Assembly: GCA_965224765.1 (NCBI GenBank)
Contig: CBDDAC010000015.1
Coordinates: 1-64,000, forward strand
Reading direction: 5' to 3'
From: CAZDBA01 sp965224765
GTDB taxonomy: Bacteria; Planctomycetota; Planctomycetia; Pirellulales; Pirellulaceae
Length of the DNA: 64,000 nucleotides
Below the pieces are notes generated by a model, which saw only the letters and a list, made by a program, of their open reading frames with translations, was not told the DNA's origin and searched no databases. This document shows positions 1 through 8,762 of the stretch, piece by piece. How positions within the stretch are numbered: position 1 is the first letter of the stretch; each line of letters starts with the position of its first letter. The position numbers and the translations under genes were made by a program.

Positions 1-389
1 CCTCGATCAACAAAGTTGACACTCTTTCATCGTCCGAGGCTCGCCCCAAATATTACCGAAATACCCCAACATTCGGGAGACCGTTAACCACCTTTATTGT
101 TCACGCCTGCCTGTCTCCTCTGGAGCCAAAACTTTGATCCGGGCCAGGAACTGGGATTGTGCCCCTGACACTGAAAAAATCACTGATACGCACGTGTTAT
201 TGGCAACCTACCGCCAAGAGGAATCAAGCTCAGAGGCCCACTCGGGGCATGGCATTACCAGGATTATTTGGCGGCAGCCATCGGTATGGACTCACAGGAC
301 CCAATACTGGCATCGAAGATCAACTTTGTTAATCTATGCGTTCGGCAAGCGATTCCCACCCAAAACGTACATTTCGGGACACGATCCAG
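1..389. other. Left-edge region without a supported gene
   Basis: No convincing gene is visible here. The 97-residue open frame at 134-427 has no recognisable motif, is rich in unusual residues and runs into the peptidase E gene in another frame, so it is not called. The upstream part may hold the promoter of the peptidase E gene, but no clear -35/-10 pair could be picked out. Confidence 0.5.
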
Positions 390-1100
390 ATGGGCAAAAC
401 AAGACGACTTCTGTTGGTAAGCAGTAGCAGGGTCCACGGGTCGGAGTTTCTAGCACACTGCCGGCCTGCGATCCAATCTCATTTCTCGGAAGCCAAAAAA
501 GTTCTTTTCATTCCTTATGCGTTGGCCGATCACGCAGGCTACGCCGCTCTCGTCCGGCAAAGCTTTGAATCGATGGGAATTCAGCTAGAGTCCATACACG
601 AAACGCCTGACCCTTGCCAAAGTGTTGAGCGAGCGGAAGGGATTTTCATTGGTGGTGGTAACTCGTTTAGGCTGCTCAAAACACTTTATGACCTCAAATT
701 GGTGGAACCGATTCGTTCTTTCGTCGCGAGCGCAAAGCCTTACATGGGTAGCAGCGCAGGAACCAATATGGCTTGCCCAACTATCCGAACCACCAATGAC
801 ATGCCAATCGTAGAACCTCCCAGCCTGAATTCACTGGGCTTGATTCCTTTTCAAATTAATCCTCATTTCCTTGACGCTGACCCCAAATCAACTCATAAAG
901 GGGAAACCCGTGAACAAAGGTTGGCCGAATATCTCGAAGAAAACGACGGGCCCGTGGTAGCGATACGCGAAGGTACTTGGCTCTCGGTCAACGGAAATCA
1001 GTGCACCTTGAACGGATCAACTGGCATGAAGTTGTTTGAAAAAGGAAAACCACCACAGTCATATGGGGCCGGCGCCGACCTTAGCTTCTTGCTCGATTAG
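390..1100 (+). CDS. pepE: Peptidase E (alpha-aspartyl dipeptidase, family S51)
   Basis: This cytoplasmic serine peptidase hydrolyses dipeptides with N-terminal aspartate. The predicted protein has 236 residues, close to the ~229 of E. coli PepE. It carries the family landmarks in order: the glycine loop IFIGGGNSFRLL, the nucleophile motif GSSAGTNMACPTIRTTNDMP with the serine in GSSAG, the segment LIPFQINPHF with the conserved histidine, and HKGETREQRL. An in-frame start at 336 would add 18 residues that do not resemble the family. The ATG at 390 begins MGKTRRLLLVSSS, matching the usual N-terminal strand, and was chosen. The gene stands alone upstream of a histidine kinase. Confidence 0.93.
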   Translation: MGKTRRLLLVSSSRVHGSEFLAHCRPAIQSHFSEAKKVLFIPYALADHAGYAALVRQSFESMGIQLESIHETPDPCQSVERAEGIFIGGGNSFRLLKTLYDLKLVEPIRSFVASAKPYMGSSAGTNMACPTIRTTNDMPIVEPPSLNSLGLIPFQINPHFLDADPKSTHKGETREQRLAEYLEENDGPVVAIREGTWLSVNGNQCTLNGSTGMKLFEKGKPPQSYGAGADLSFLLD

Positions 1101-1205
1101 TTTTTAGCAGCCACGACCGACCCTGAACTTGTCGATTTCGTGATCACAAAAACCAAAGCGGCCATTCCCCTTCCAGTAACATTTTTTTCTGAACCATTTT
1201 CATCA

Positions 1206-2825
1206 ATGAACCTCAGCTCCGAATTGATCAGTAAATTCGCGATTGGCTTGCTAAAGCAAAAGAGCTTTGAAGAATTGATGTTCAGCTTGGCCCATCAGGT
1301 CAAAAATTTACTTCAACTCGATGAAACCGTCCTCTATTCGGTTGTTGGCGAGGCGGAACTTCAAGTCGCCGCGATCGGCAGCATGTCACTTGAGCAGAAC
1401 CTAGACTTGGATCCAGCGCGATTCCCCTTTGGCCAACATGTCGCAGGAATCGTCGCAGATTCTGGCCAGCCTCAGATCGTCAACAACACCCAGCTGGACT
1501 CGCCTTACTCAAGCGTTGATTCGATCCAGGGGGCAAAAGCAAGCGTACCCATTGTTTTTGCTGGCAACTTGATCGCGGTCCTGGATTGCGACAAGCATCA
1601 AGTTGACGGTTTTTCCCAATCCGATATCGTCAATATCGAAACGTTAACCAACATCGCGGCACCAAGGATTGCCAACGCCCGCGATCACCACAATGAAATG
1701 CCGCTACAAACTCAGAAGGTCGAGTCATTGAGTATCTTCGTGGGCGGCATTGCACATGACTTCAACAACAACCTCCAGGCATTGACCTCTAGCCTGACCA
1801 CGGCAAGAAAATTCGCCTCAGATAACATTGGGCAGTTTCTTGACGTCGCTGACCAGGCCTGCAAAAAATCTCAGGGGTTAATTCGTCAACTCATGGCGTT
1901 CACCAAAGGCGCCGAAACGCAAATGCAAGTCACAGAACTGGAAACATTAGTCCGCGATGCGGCAAGCCTTGCTCTTACGACACGAAATTCCAGTTTCGAA
2001 ATTGACGTTCAAGACCAACTTGATTCCGTCGCCGTTGACCGTTCTCAAATCGAACAAGTCATTTCCAATCTGTTGATAAACGCCGACCAGTCCTATCGTT
2101 CAGGCGGAAAGATCAACATCCGCCTTTCGAATCAGACGATGCCTGAAGATGCGACTCTACCTGCAGTTCAAATCCAAATTCAGGATTATGGCTGCGGGAT
2201 TCCCAAAGAAAAACAAGACGCGATTTTTCAGCCCTATTATTCGACGAAACCCACCGGCAGCGGACTCGGACTAGCCACAAGCTATTTCATCGTCCAGCGT
2301 CATCATGGAGAAATCCAAGTCGAGAGTGAAGTTGGCGCGGGAACCACTTTTGAGGTGTTCTTGCCTACCGCGCTCGACAACATCTCACTTGCCCCAACTG
2401 CCACAGCCGAAATTGATTCGAAAAGTGATAACACCAAGTCGATGAGGATCCTTGTGGTCGACGACGAGCCAATGGTCCAGCAGGGAATCGCCGCATACCT
2501 TCGATCTCTGGGCTACTTGCCGGTGCTTGCCGGAACAGGGCGAGAAGCCATCTACACGTTTAACGACGCATTCAACAGCAATCATCCAATCGCAGTCGTG
2601 ATTATTGACTTGAATATCCCCGATGGTGATGGTGCGAAGGTCCTGAAACAACTGCGTCAAGTGGATCCCGCCATCCCCGGCATTGTTACCAGTGGCATTG
2701 GACACAGTCCGGTACTGAGTTCACCAGCTGAATACGGGTTCTCCGGAGTGCTCCCCAAGCCGTTCAACCTGAAGAAACTCGAAGAAGAAGTTGACCGTGC
2801 CTTGGCGTCAAAACCCGTCGATTAG
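1206..2825 (+). CDS. Hybrid sensor kinase: GAF, histidine kinase and receiver domains
   Basis: This is a two-component hybrid kinase with no membrane segment, so it is probably a cytoplasmic sensor. An N-terminal GAF-like domain (about residues 20-165) is followed by a dimerisation/phosphoacceptor segment with GGIAHDFNNNLQ, where His is near residue 184. The ATPase domain shows an N box (NLLINADQS), DYGCGIPKEK, FQPYYSTK and GSGLGLATSYFIV. A C-terminal receiver has the acidic pair VVDDEP, the phosphoacceptor Asp near residue 468 in IIDLNIPDGDG, and the conserved Lys in PKPFN. A GTG at 1140 could extend the protein by 22 residues. The ATG at 1206 was preferred because MNLSSELISKF leads directly into the GAF domain, but no ribosome site decides. 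The input signal and output partner are unknown. It converges on gltX with a 45-bp gap. Confidence 0.9.
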   Translation: MNLSSELISKFAIGLLKQKSFEELMFSLAHQVKNLLQLDETVLYSVVGEAELQVAAIGSMSLEQNLDLDPARFPFGQHVAGIVADSGQPQIVNNTQLDSPYSSVDSIQGAKASVPIVFAGNLIAVLDCDKHQVDGFSQSDIVNIETLTNIAAPRIANARDHHNEMPLQTQKVESLSIFVGGIAHDFNNNLQALTSSLTTARKFASDNIGQFLDVADQACKKSQGLIRQLMAFTKGAETQMQVTELETLVRDAASLALTTRNSSFEIDVQDQLDSVAVDRSQIEQVISNLLINADQSYRSGGKINIRLSNQTMPEDATLPAVQIQIQDYGCGIPKEKQDAIFQPYYSTKPTGSGLGLATSYFIVQRHHGEIQVESEVGAGTTFEVFLPTALDNISLAPTATAEIDSKSDNTKSMRILVVDDEPMVQQGIAAYLRSLGYLPVLAGTGREAIYTFNDAFNSNHPIAVVIIDLNIPDGDGAKVLKQLRQVDPAIPGIVTSGIGHSPVLSSPAEYGFSGVLPKPFNLKKLEEEVDRALASKPVD

Positions 2826-2870
2826 CGATGGTTCCCATGTTGGCAACTAAAAAAAGAGACCGGTTCCCAC

Positions 2871-4478
2871 CTAAACTGCGTCTCGCTTCGGCCACTCGGC
2901 TAGTTTATCCAGCGTCAAACGGATTCGATTCACGCAGCGTTCGCGACCCAAGATCGACAAGGTTTCGAACATGCCAAACCCAGCGGCCTTTCCGGTCGTT
3001 GCAACACGAAGTGCGTGAATGATCTGTCCAATCTTGATTTGAAGATTCTCACAGAAATCCTCTTTCAAAAATCGCTCAAGATTCTCTGGGCTAAAGTCCT
3101 CGACTGCCGGCAAAACTTTGTTTAGTTCATTCAACAAATGACCCGCATCCCCAGCTTTGACTAACCGTTTTTGAAACGCCTTTTCGTCGTATTCAAGATC
3201 CTCATCTGCCCGAAAGAAGTCGTCGAAGCGAAGAATATCTCCAGCAATCGCAATTCGATCTCCCGCGGATTCTACGATTTTGGTGAGATAGGGGCCCACC
3301 TCCAATGCATTAGATTCTGAAACCAGGTTGGATTTCTGCAGATAGGGCAACACCATCGAAACCTTCTGTTCATTGGAAAGTGCATCCATGTACCGTTGCT
3401 GAAAGGCTTGCAGTTTGGGTGGATCAAAACTGGCCGCTGATTTCACGACACGCTCAAGAGAAAACAACTCAATCATTTGCTCACGGTCAAAATCTTCCCG
3501 GCTGTCATCGAGCGCCCATCCTACGAGCAATAGGTAGTTGTTGATGGCCTCGGGCAAGAACCCGGTATCGCGATAAAAGTCCACGAGAACAGGATTGAAG
3601 GAATCCGGGGAAACCTCAACGCCAATTTGCTGGGCGATCTGCGCTCCCATATCGTTGAGCTTTTGAAACTCCCGATTCTTCATGTATTCTTGGATCTTTC
3701 GCTTACTCAGCTTACGCTTGCTTCCTGGCTCGGCCACATAAGGGATGTGCGCGTACTCGGGGCGTGAATACCCCAGCGATTCGAGAATAAAGATCTGTCT
3801 TGGAGTATTTGGGAGATGTTCGATCCCTCGTACGACGTGGGTGATTTTGAAATCTTCGTCGTCGACGACACTGGCAAGATGATATAGACAGGTTCCATCA
3901 TTTCTTTGGATTACATGGTCTTGCTCAAGCGACCACTCAATACTTTGCTCTCCGCAAATATGATCGTAAAATTGGCACTTGCCCTCGCGCGGCATTTTGA
4001 GACGTACAATTGCTTTACGCCCCTCGGCCACAAATGCCGCAGCCTGTTCGTCTGTCTCCGCCATGTACTTTCGGCTGTATACAAAATCACGTTTTTCTGC
4101 CTCCGCTGCCTGGCGTTCTGCGGCAGTTTCTTCAGGCGTTGCAAAATCGCGATAGGCAAGTCCACAATTCAAAAGTTGCTCAACGGCAGCTTGATAGCGG
4201 TCAAGGCGCTGTGACTGGAAATAGGGTGCGTGAGGCCCTTTAGAATCGCTTCCATTCGAAACAGGGCCTTCGTCCCAATCGATTCCCAACCAGCGAAAGC
4301 CATCCAGGATTGGCTGTAAAGCCTCTGCAACGTTTCGCTTTGCATCCGTATCGTCAATTCGCAATACAAACTCGCCTCCGCTTTGCCGCGCCAAGAGCCA
4401 GTTGAATAAAGCGGTACGAACACCCCCGATATGAAGATATCCTGTTGGGCTGGGGGCAAATCGAGTTCGAATTTTCAT
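2871..4478 (-). CDS. gltX: Glutamyl-tRNA synthetase
   Basis: This class I aminoacyl-tRNA synthetase charges tRNA with glutamate in the cytoplasm. The HIGH-type signature lies in APSPTGYLHIGGVRTALFNW at residues ~9-28. The KMSKS loop is KRKLSKRK near residue 255. Between them are typical GluRS stretches such as LRIDDTDAKRN and HVVRGIEHLPNTPRQIFI. At 535 residues it is somewhat longer than most bacterial GluRS (about 470-490), mainly in the C-terminal anticodon-binding half. The ATG start gives MKIRTRFAPSPTG, the usual N-terminus. Whether it is discriminating or also charges tRNA-Gln cannot be told from the sequence alone. Confidence 0.96.
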   Translation of the reverse strand: MKIRTRFAPSPTGYLHIGGVRTALFNWLLARQSGGEFVLRIDDTDAKRNVAEALQPILDGFRWLGIDWDEGPVSNGSDSKGPHAPYFQSQRLDRYQAAVEQLLNCGLAYRDFATPEETAAERQAAEAEKRDFVYSRKYMAETDEQAAAFVAEGRKAIVRLKMPREGKCQFYDHICGEQSIEWSLEQDHVIQRNDGTCLYHLASVVDDEDFKITHVVRGIEHLPNTPRQIFILESLGYSRPEYAHIPYVAEPGSKRKLSKRKIQEYMKNREFQKLNDMGAQIAQQIGVEVSPDSFNPVLVDFYRDTGFLPEAINNYLLLVGWALDDSREDFDREQMIELFSLERVVKSAASFDPPKLQAFQQRYMDALSNEQKVSMVLPYLQKSNLVSESNALEVGPYLTKIVESAGDRIAIAGDILRFDDFFRADEDLEYDEKAFQKRLVKAGDAGHLLNELNKVLPAVEDFSPENLERFLKEDFCENLQIKIGQIIHALRVATTGKAAGFGMFETLSILGRERCVNRIRLTLDKLAEWPKRDAV

Positions 4479-4713
4479 CAGACAGGCGTTTCAATAATTT
4501 CCAGGGGCAGAGCATCGATGCGAAATCGGAGTTTCAGCAATCTGATTGCTAGTCAATCCGACTGCACCATGAGTTCATTTATTTTTCGTTCAACATTCTA
4601 GAGCCACAATTCTCTCCGGGTAGCGGGGTTCCCGATTTTTGACCACGAAAAGCGGATTCGGGTTGAAGAAAGGCTGTGCTTTTTCATTCGAATGACGTGG
4701 TTCCAAGATTTCT

Positions 4714-4763
4714 GGAAACCCGACACGTCAGCGAGGACGTGTCAGGTTCGTCCTCGCTCACGC
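4714..4763. repeat. Left part of a palindromic repeat (family A) split by the IS
   Basis: This is the left arm and centre of the dispersed palindrome whose full form is seen at 40933-40993. It starts GGAAACCCGACACGTCAGCG and runs through AGGTTCGTCCTCGCTCACGC. The missing right arm, GCGTCGGGTTTCC, resumes at 6278-6290 on the far side of the IS. A conserved leader, GGCTGTGCTTTTTCATTCG (4672-4690), precedes it. A similar leader precedes other family A copies. Confidence 0.85.
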
Positions 4764-6272
4764 TCTTTGAAGTTGCGCTCTTTTTGGGTGCTATCAGAAA
4801 TTGATATTGCATGAAAAGCAGTCTCCCCCGATGTCCAGTTCATTGAATTCTCACCTTTGACCAAAGGAGACTGCAATGATCATCGTCGAACAAACCGCGG
4901 GATCGCTCAAGAGGTATCTCGAAAAAAGCTTGGTTTCTGAATACGCCCGGTTGATGGTGATGCGAATGGTACTGGCATTTTTATTGCATCGTGGCCGCAT
5001 GTCTTGCTCGTCGGCGGCGGGGATGATTGCTTCCCGGCCCATGCATCGTGGCCAGGTGACTCGTTTTTTGGCGCGTCCTCGTTGGCAGAAGGTCGATTTT
5101 AACCAACCGCTACGGGCGGCCCTGCTGCAATTAGAAAGTGGGAAAGGGAAGTTCATTTTTATCGTGGACCTGCCGCTTTTCAGTCAGGCGGGTGTTAAAT
5201 CCGAGAACACTTACAGCACCGGTAATCGGGAACGGCGCAAAATCAAAAAAGGCTCTCGCTACAACAAAAAGAAAACCCGTCGCAAGAAAGTACATGGCTT
5301 TACGTTTGGACTGTTAATCACGCCTTCGGGATATCGGATTCCATTTCAAACTCCTCACTACACCAAAGAGTATTCGAAGAAGAAAGGCATAACGCCTCAA
5401 ACCAGTGCCCAGGCGATGGCTGAGATGATTCGCCAACTGCCGTTGGACGAAGAAGCCGAAGTGGTAGTGCTGGGGGACACGGCCTATGACGCTCGCTGCG
5501 TTCAGGAAGCTTGCGATGAGCGAGGCTACATCTGGATCACTCCGGCCAACGCCGAGCGTGTGTATGCTGGGCCCACTGGAGAACGACCAAAATTACGATC
5601 ACGTCTGAAGGATTGGACGGGACTGTCGCTGAAAACGATCAGGCTTCGAGCCTCAACTGGCAAGTACGCTGACTATCGGCGACTGTCTCGTTGGCGTGTT
5701 GGGCCGAAAACGAAAACCAGGACGTATTACGCCCATCAGGAAAAACGGAACGTTCACAACGTAGGTTGTGTGGGGCTTGTTTTTTCGACAATGAAACCAA
5801 ATTTGGAGAAAGCGACTCCCAATGATGTCAAAATATTGATGACCAATGCGACCGGCATGAGTGTGACCGAGGTGATTGAATTATATTCGCTGCGCTGGCA
5901 GATCGAGTTATTTTTCAAAGAGCTGAAATCAACGCTGGGCGTTGGCCAGTATCAGTTTGAAAAATTCGAAGCCGTGGTAGCTTGGATCAACTGCGCGATT
6001 ACGACGGTGCTGTTCCTGGAACAGCTTCGAGCCCGGAAACTTGCTGATCGACGCTTGAGCGAGGAACGACGGCGTTGGTGGGTGGCGCAGCGAATCCACG
6101 GATTGTCTGAAGCCTTTCACCAGCAATGTACTGGCGAGGAGATGAATTACCTCGCCAAACGACTGGAAACTTCTGGAGGCGTTCAAAAAATGAAACGATT
6201 GCTCATGCTCGCTTTACCCAAAGAATTCCGAAGTGCCGTATGATTTTCAAGCAATATAGCGCAACTTCAAAA
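4764..6272 (+). mobile_element. Complete IS4-type insertion sequence (1509 bp)
   Basis: The element carries one transposase gene. It is bounded by inverted repeats: TTTGAAGTTGCGCT at 4766-4779 and its exact complement AGCGCAACTTCAAA at 6258-6271. Immediately outside lie two direct copies of CTCACGC (4757-4763 and 6273-6279), read here as a 7-bp target duplication. The insertion split a dispersed palindrome: GGAAACCCGACACG... lies on the left from 4714 and ...GCGTCGGGTTTCC on the right to 6290. Intact ends, a clean duplication and a full-length transposase suggest a recent and possibly still active insertion. Confidence 0.9.
4876..6243 (+). CDS. IS4-family transposase (DDE)
   Basis: This cut-and-paste transposase has 455 residues. 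The DDE triad is recognisable: first Asp in FIVDLPLF, second Asp in VVVLGDTAYDARC, and Glu in LRWQIELFFKELKSTLG, which fits the IS4-family Y-(2)-R-(3)-E-(6)-K signature (here YSLRWQIELFFKELK). A basic segment around residues 120-140 (RRKIKKG, KKKTRRKK) is probably involved in DNA contact. The ATG at 4876 lies shortly after an AAAGGAG ribosome site (4863-4869). The gene fills the element between its inverted repeats and shows no frameshift. Confidence 0.93.
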   Translation: MIIVEQTAGSLKRYLEKSLVSEYARLMVMRMVLAFLLHRGRMSCSSAAGMIASRPMHRGQVTRFLARPRWQKVDFNQPLRAALLQLESGKGKFIFIVDLPLFSQAGVKSENTYSTGNRERRKIKKGSRYNKKKTRRKKVHGFTFGLLITPSGYRIPFQTPHYTKEYSKKKGITPQTSAQAMAEMIRQLPLDEEAEVVVLGDTAYDARCVQEACDERGYIWITPANAERVYAGPTGERPKLRSRLKDWTGLSLKTIRLRASTGKYADYRRLSRWRVGPKTKTRTYYAHQEKRNVHNVGCVGLVFSTMKPNLEKATPNDVKILMTNATGMSVTEVIELYSLRWQIELFFKELKSTLGVGQYQFEKFEAVVAWINCAITTVLFLEQLRARKLADRRLSEERRRWWVAQRIHGLSEAFHQQCTGEEMNYLAKRLETSGGVQKMKRLLMLALPKEFRSAV

Positions 6273-6290
6273 CTCACGCGTCGGGTTTCC
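6273..6290. repeat. Right arm of the palindrome split by the IS
   Basis: CTCACGC (target duplicate) followed by GTCGGGTTTCC completes the family A palindrome whose left part ends at 4763. Removing 4764-6279 would restore a standard copy of the repeat. Confidence 0.85.
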
Positions 6291-6312
6291 ATTTAGCTCA
6301 GCGAATGAAAAA

Positions 6313-7533
6313 CTACGCAGCTCGTCGCTGTTGCTGCTCTTGCTTTTTCTGTTTGCGAAGTTTCTTAGCCTTGGCCTTGCTGAGCCGATCGCCCAAAGGA
6401 GACGAGCCTGGGGAACGATTTGGAGAGGTCTGACTTTCCTCCGTTGCAGATTTCTCGGCGTCCTGATCTTGCACTCCTGTCGACCTGGTTTGCAGGTTCA
6501 ACTTGGGAACACTCTCCGATTCAGCCGCTACGGAACCTCGGCGGGGACTTGATTTACTTGCGTTTGCTTTAGGAGCTGTTTTCTTCGGAACCGCATCCGA
6601 TTTCTTGGTCCGTTTGGTTGCCTTCGTCTTCTCCTGTTTCGTTTTGACATCCTCAGTATCACTGACGACTGCCGCAATTTGACGAGTCAAAATGCCCTGC
6701 GCTCGAAGGTAAACGAATCGGGCGTAGGTAAACACCGTTAATAACAATAGAACATTGCCGACCAGAATCAGATTTCCGTAGGTGGGTTCAAACGAATTCG
6801 CCACCCGTTCTTTAATCTGCGGCACTTGAATCAAAACCGCTCCGGCAAACGCAAACGCAGCCAACAAGACGCCTGCGGTAGCGACTCGAGATTGTCGAAC
6901 TTCCACCAGTGTGCGCGTGGCCAACAACCCGATCCCGAGAAGCACAAGCGTAACGAACCCCAAACTTCCGGGCCCAAACTGACTTCCAATCAAAACTCCG
7001 GCAGCGTGGAGAAACAATCCGTGCAATCCAATCGCTGAACTCAAACTAGCGATCAAAAGTCCAGCAGCCGCGACCAACCAAAGTTTGTAAGTGCCGACGT
7101 AGTCGTCGGAACGATGCCGACGTAGTGCGTAGACCTGGCAACTTGCCAATCCAGCGATCAACAACGACAGAGTACTCAACCATTGTGCCAGGCTGCCTTG
7201 TTCGGTAAATGAGAAGACTTCTTTTGCACGCTCACCCAGCAGTCCCGTCATTTCCTCGGCATAAAAATACAGAACGTTGATCAAAGCGATTCCTGCAACT
7301 GCGCCCAATACAAGAAACGCCACCGACCAACCACGCTTGGGAATCAGATCCGTTGTTTTGGCAAGATGCCTGCGTCTGGCACTAATCGAATACTCACTGA
7401 CGAGCTTTTCTGTTTTGGTAGCTTCTCCGCGAACCGGATTGGAGTTCTCGGAAAGCTCAACTGGGGCGACGGCGTGCTCATCGTTAAGCACACCCACTCT
7501 ACGTCTCCTTGTGTCGCTCCGGCGAATAGCCAT
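6313..7533 (-). CDS. Multi-pass membrane protein with a basic C-terminal tail, unknown function
   Basis: I do not recognise this 406-residue protein. A charged N-terminal ~75 residues precedes about six or seven predicted membrane spans between residues ~78 and ~275, for example VAFLVLGAVAGIALINVLYF, LSTLSLLIAGLASCQVYA, LVAAAGLLIASLSSAIGL, LGFVTLVLLGIGLLA, VLLAAFAFAGAVLI and LILVGNVLLLLTVFTYARF. The last ~115 residues are hydrophilic, rich in Lys, Ser, Thr and Gln, and end in a lysine/arginine-rich stretch (KAKAKKLRKQKKQEQQQRR) that looks disordered and cytoplasmic. The gene lies just beyond the IS and points toward it. The sequence gives no functional clue beyond membrane location. Confidence 0.75.
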   Translation of the reverse strand: MAIRRSDTRRRRVGVLNDEHAVAPVELSENSNPVRGEATKTEKLVSEYSISARRRHLAKTTDLIPKRGWSVAFLVLGAVAGIALINVLYFYAEEMTGLLGERAKEVFSFTEQGSLAQWLSTLSLLIAGLASCQVYALRRHRSDDYVGTYKLWLVAAAGLLIASLSSAIGLHGLFLHAAGVLIGSQFGPGSLGFVTLVLLGIGLLATRTLVEVRQSRVATAGVLLAAFAFAGAVLIQVPQIKERVANSFEPTYGNLILVGNVLLLLTVFTYARFVYLRAQGILTRQIAAVVSDTEDVKTKQEKTKATKRTKKSDAVPKKTAPKANASKSSPRRGSVAAESESVPKLNLQTRSTGVQDQDAEKSATEESQTSPNRSPGSSPLGDRLSKAKAKKLRKQKKQEQQQRRAA

Positions 7534-7779
7534 GATGGATTCCGTTCCAATCTAATCGTTTGTCAAAGCAGGCGTTTGCCCATCAACCCGATGTGCTGAC
7601 GAACCTTTTTACGCATCCATGCGTTTATCGATCATTCCAGCAAAATGACCTGCTGACTTGTGCTCACACGATGTTCAGCGCCTATCGGTCAATTCGGCAC
7701 TCGGCCAGCGATTCTTGATCTTGGCCAATGCAACTTGGCCCCGCCGATAAAATACGTTCGCTAGCGATTATCGAATCAT

Positions 7780-8598
7780 TCAAACCATTCGGTTTTCCAG
7801 TACACCTAGTCCAGAAACTTCAACCTGCAAAACGTCTCCACTTTTCAGGTACAAGGGCGGTTTCCGGCCCGCTCCTACACCCGCGGGAGTTCCGGTAAAA
7901 ATCAAATCGCCAGGCTTCAGTTCACAGAACTGAGAAATATGTTCGATCAAGAATTCAACATCAAAGATAAAATGTTCGGTATTGGATTCCTGCATCGTCT
8001 GTCCATTAAGCCGAAGAGTGATGTCTAGATTGCTCACATTCACTTCGTCGACAGTTACCAACCACGGCCCAATCGGTGCAAACCCGTCAAAGGTCTTTCC
8101 CAGCAACCACTGACCACCCGGTTTTTCTTTCTGCCAATCTCGAGCGGAAATATCGTTCCCGCAGCAAAATCCAAAGACGTGCTTCATCCCAACCCCGGGT
8201 GGGATGTTTTTCCCTCCCTTGCCGATCACAACGACCAACTCAGCTTCAAAATCAACTTTTGAGCTGATTGACGGCAACTCGATCTCAGCACCTGGATGGT
8301 TAATCGCCGTAGGAAACTTATTGAAAATCACGGGAATCTCAGGGGGCTCGCCTCCCATCTCACGCGCATGATCTGCGTAGTTTTTTCCCACGCAGATCAC
8401 TTTCTGCGGATTGTGAATAGGCGCCAATAAACGAGCGTCGCCTAGAGAAACAGGCTGGCCCTCACCTTTTGGGAGTTGGTCCCCTGAAAGCACCCCATTT
8501 AAATCGAAATCACTTGGAAAAGGTTGAATTTGATTGTCGGATTCAGAAAGGCTTCCATAGTTCACTATGCCCGAAACCTCATACCTAACCAGTTTCAT
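7780..8598 (-). CDS. Fumarylacetoacetate hydrolase (FAH) family protein
   Basis: This is a cytoplasmic, metal-dependent member of the FAH superfamily, which hydrolyses, decarboxylates or hydrates beta-diketo and 2-oxo acids. Landmarks are VICVGKNYADHAREMG (residues ~73-88), the metal-binding acidic strand VDFEAELVVVIGKGGKN, FGFCCGNDISARDWQ and PGDLIFTGTPAGVGAGRKPP near the C-terminus. The length of 272 residues fits single-domain members of the FahA/HpcE/YcgM group. The exact substrate cannot be assigned from motifs. The gene is divergent from the diguanylate cyclase gene and has no obvious pathway neighbours, so a catabolic role in aromatic-acid or ketoacid breakdown is only inferred. Confidence 0.9.
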   Translation of the reverse strand: MKLVRYEVSGIVNYGSLSESDNQIQPFPSDFDLNGVLSGDQLPKGEGQPVSLGDARLLAPIHNPQKVICVGKNYADHAREMGGEPPEIPVIFNKFPTAINHPGAEIELPSISSKVDFEAELVVVIGKGGKNIPPGVGMKHVFGFCCGNDISARDWQKEKPGGQWLLGKTFDGFAPIGPWLVTVDEVNVSNLDITLRLNGQTMQESNTEHFIFDVEFLIEHISQFCELKPGDLIFTGTPAGVGAGRKPPLYLKSGDVLQVEVSGLGVLENRMV

Positions 8599-8762
8599 TA
8601 TCGCCTACCTCGTTGAATTCATTCATTTCGTTACTACCGTCACAGTCGATTCCAGCCTGCGGTTTTCATATCGGAACCGAGTACCGAATTCTTCCAATTG
8701 GTAGGTGCGAACTACATTTCCCTATCCATTCAGTTGCACCGTACCAGTTTCCAGAATTTGCC

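Noticed and set aside
5..336. Inverted sequences TCAACAAAGTTGA and TCAACTTTGTTAA about 300 bp apart at the left edge
   Set aside because: The arms are short and imperfect, one is self-complementary, and no gene or duplication is associated. Chance is likely.
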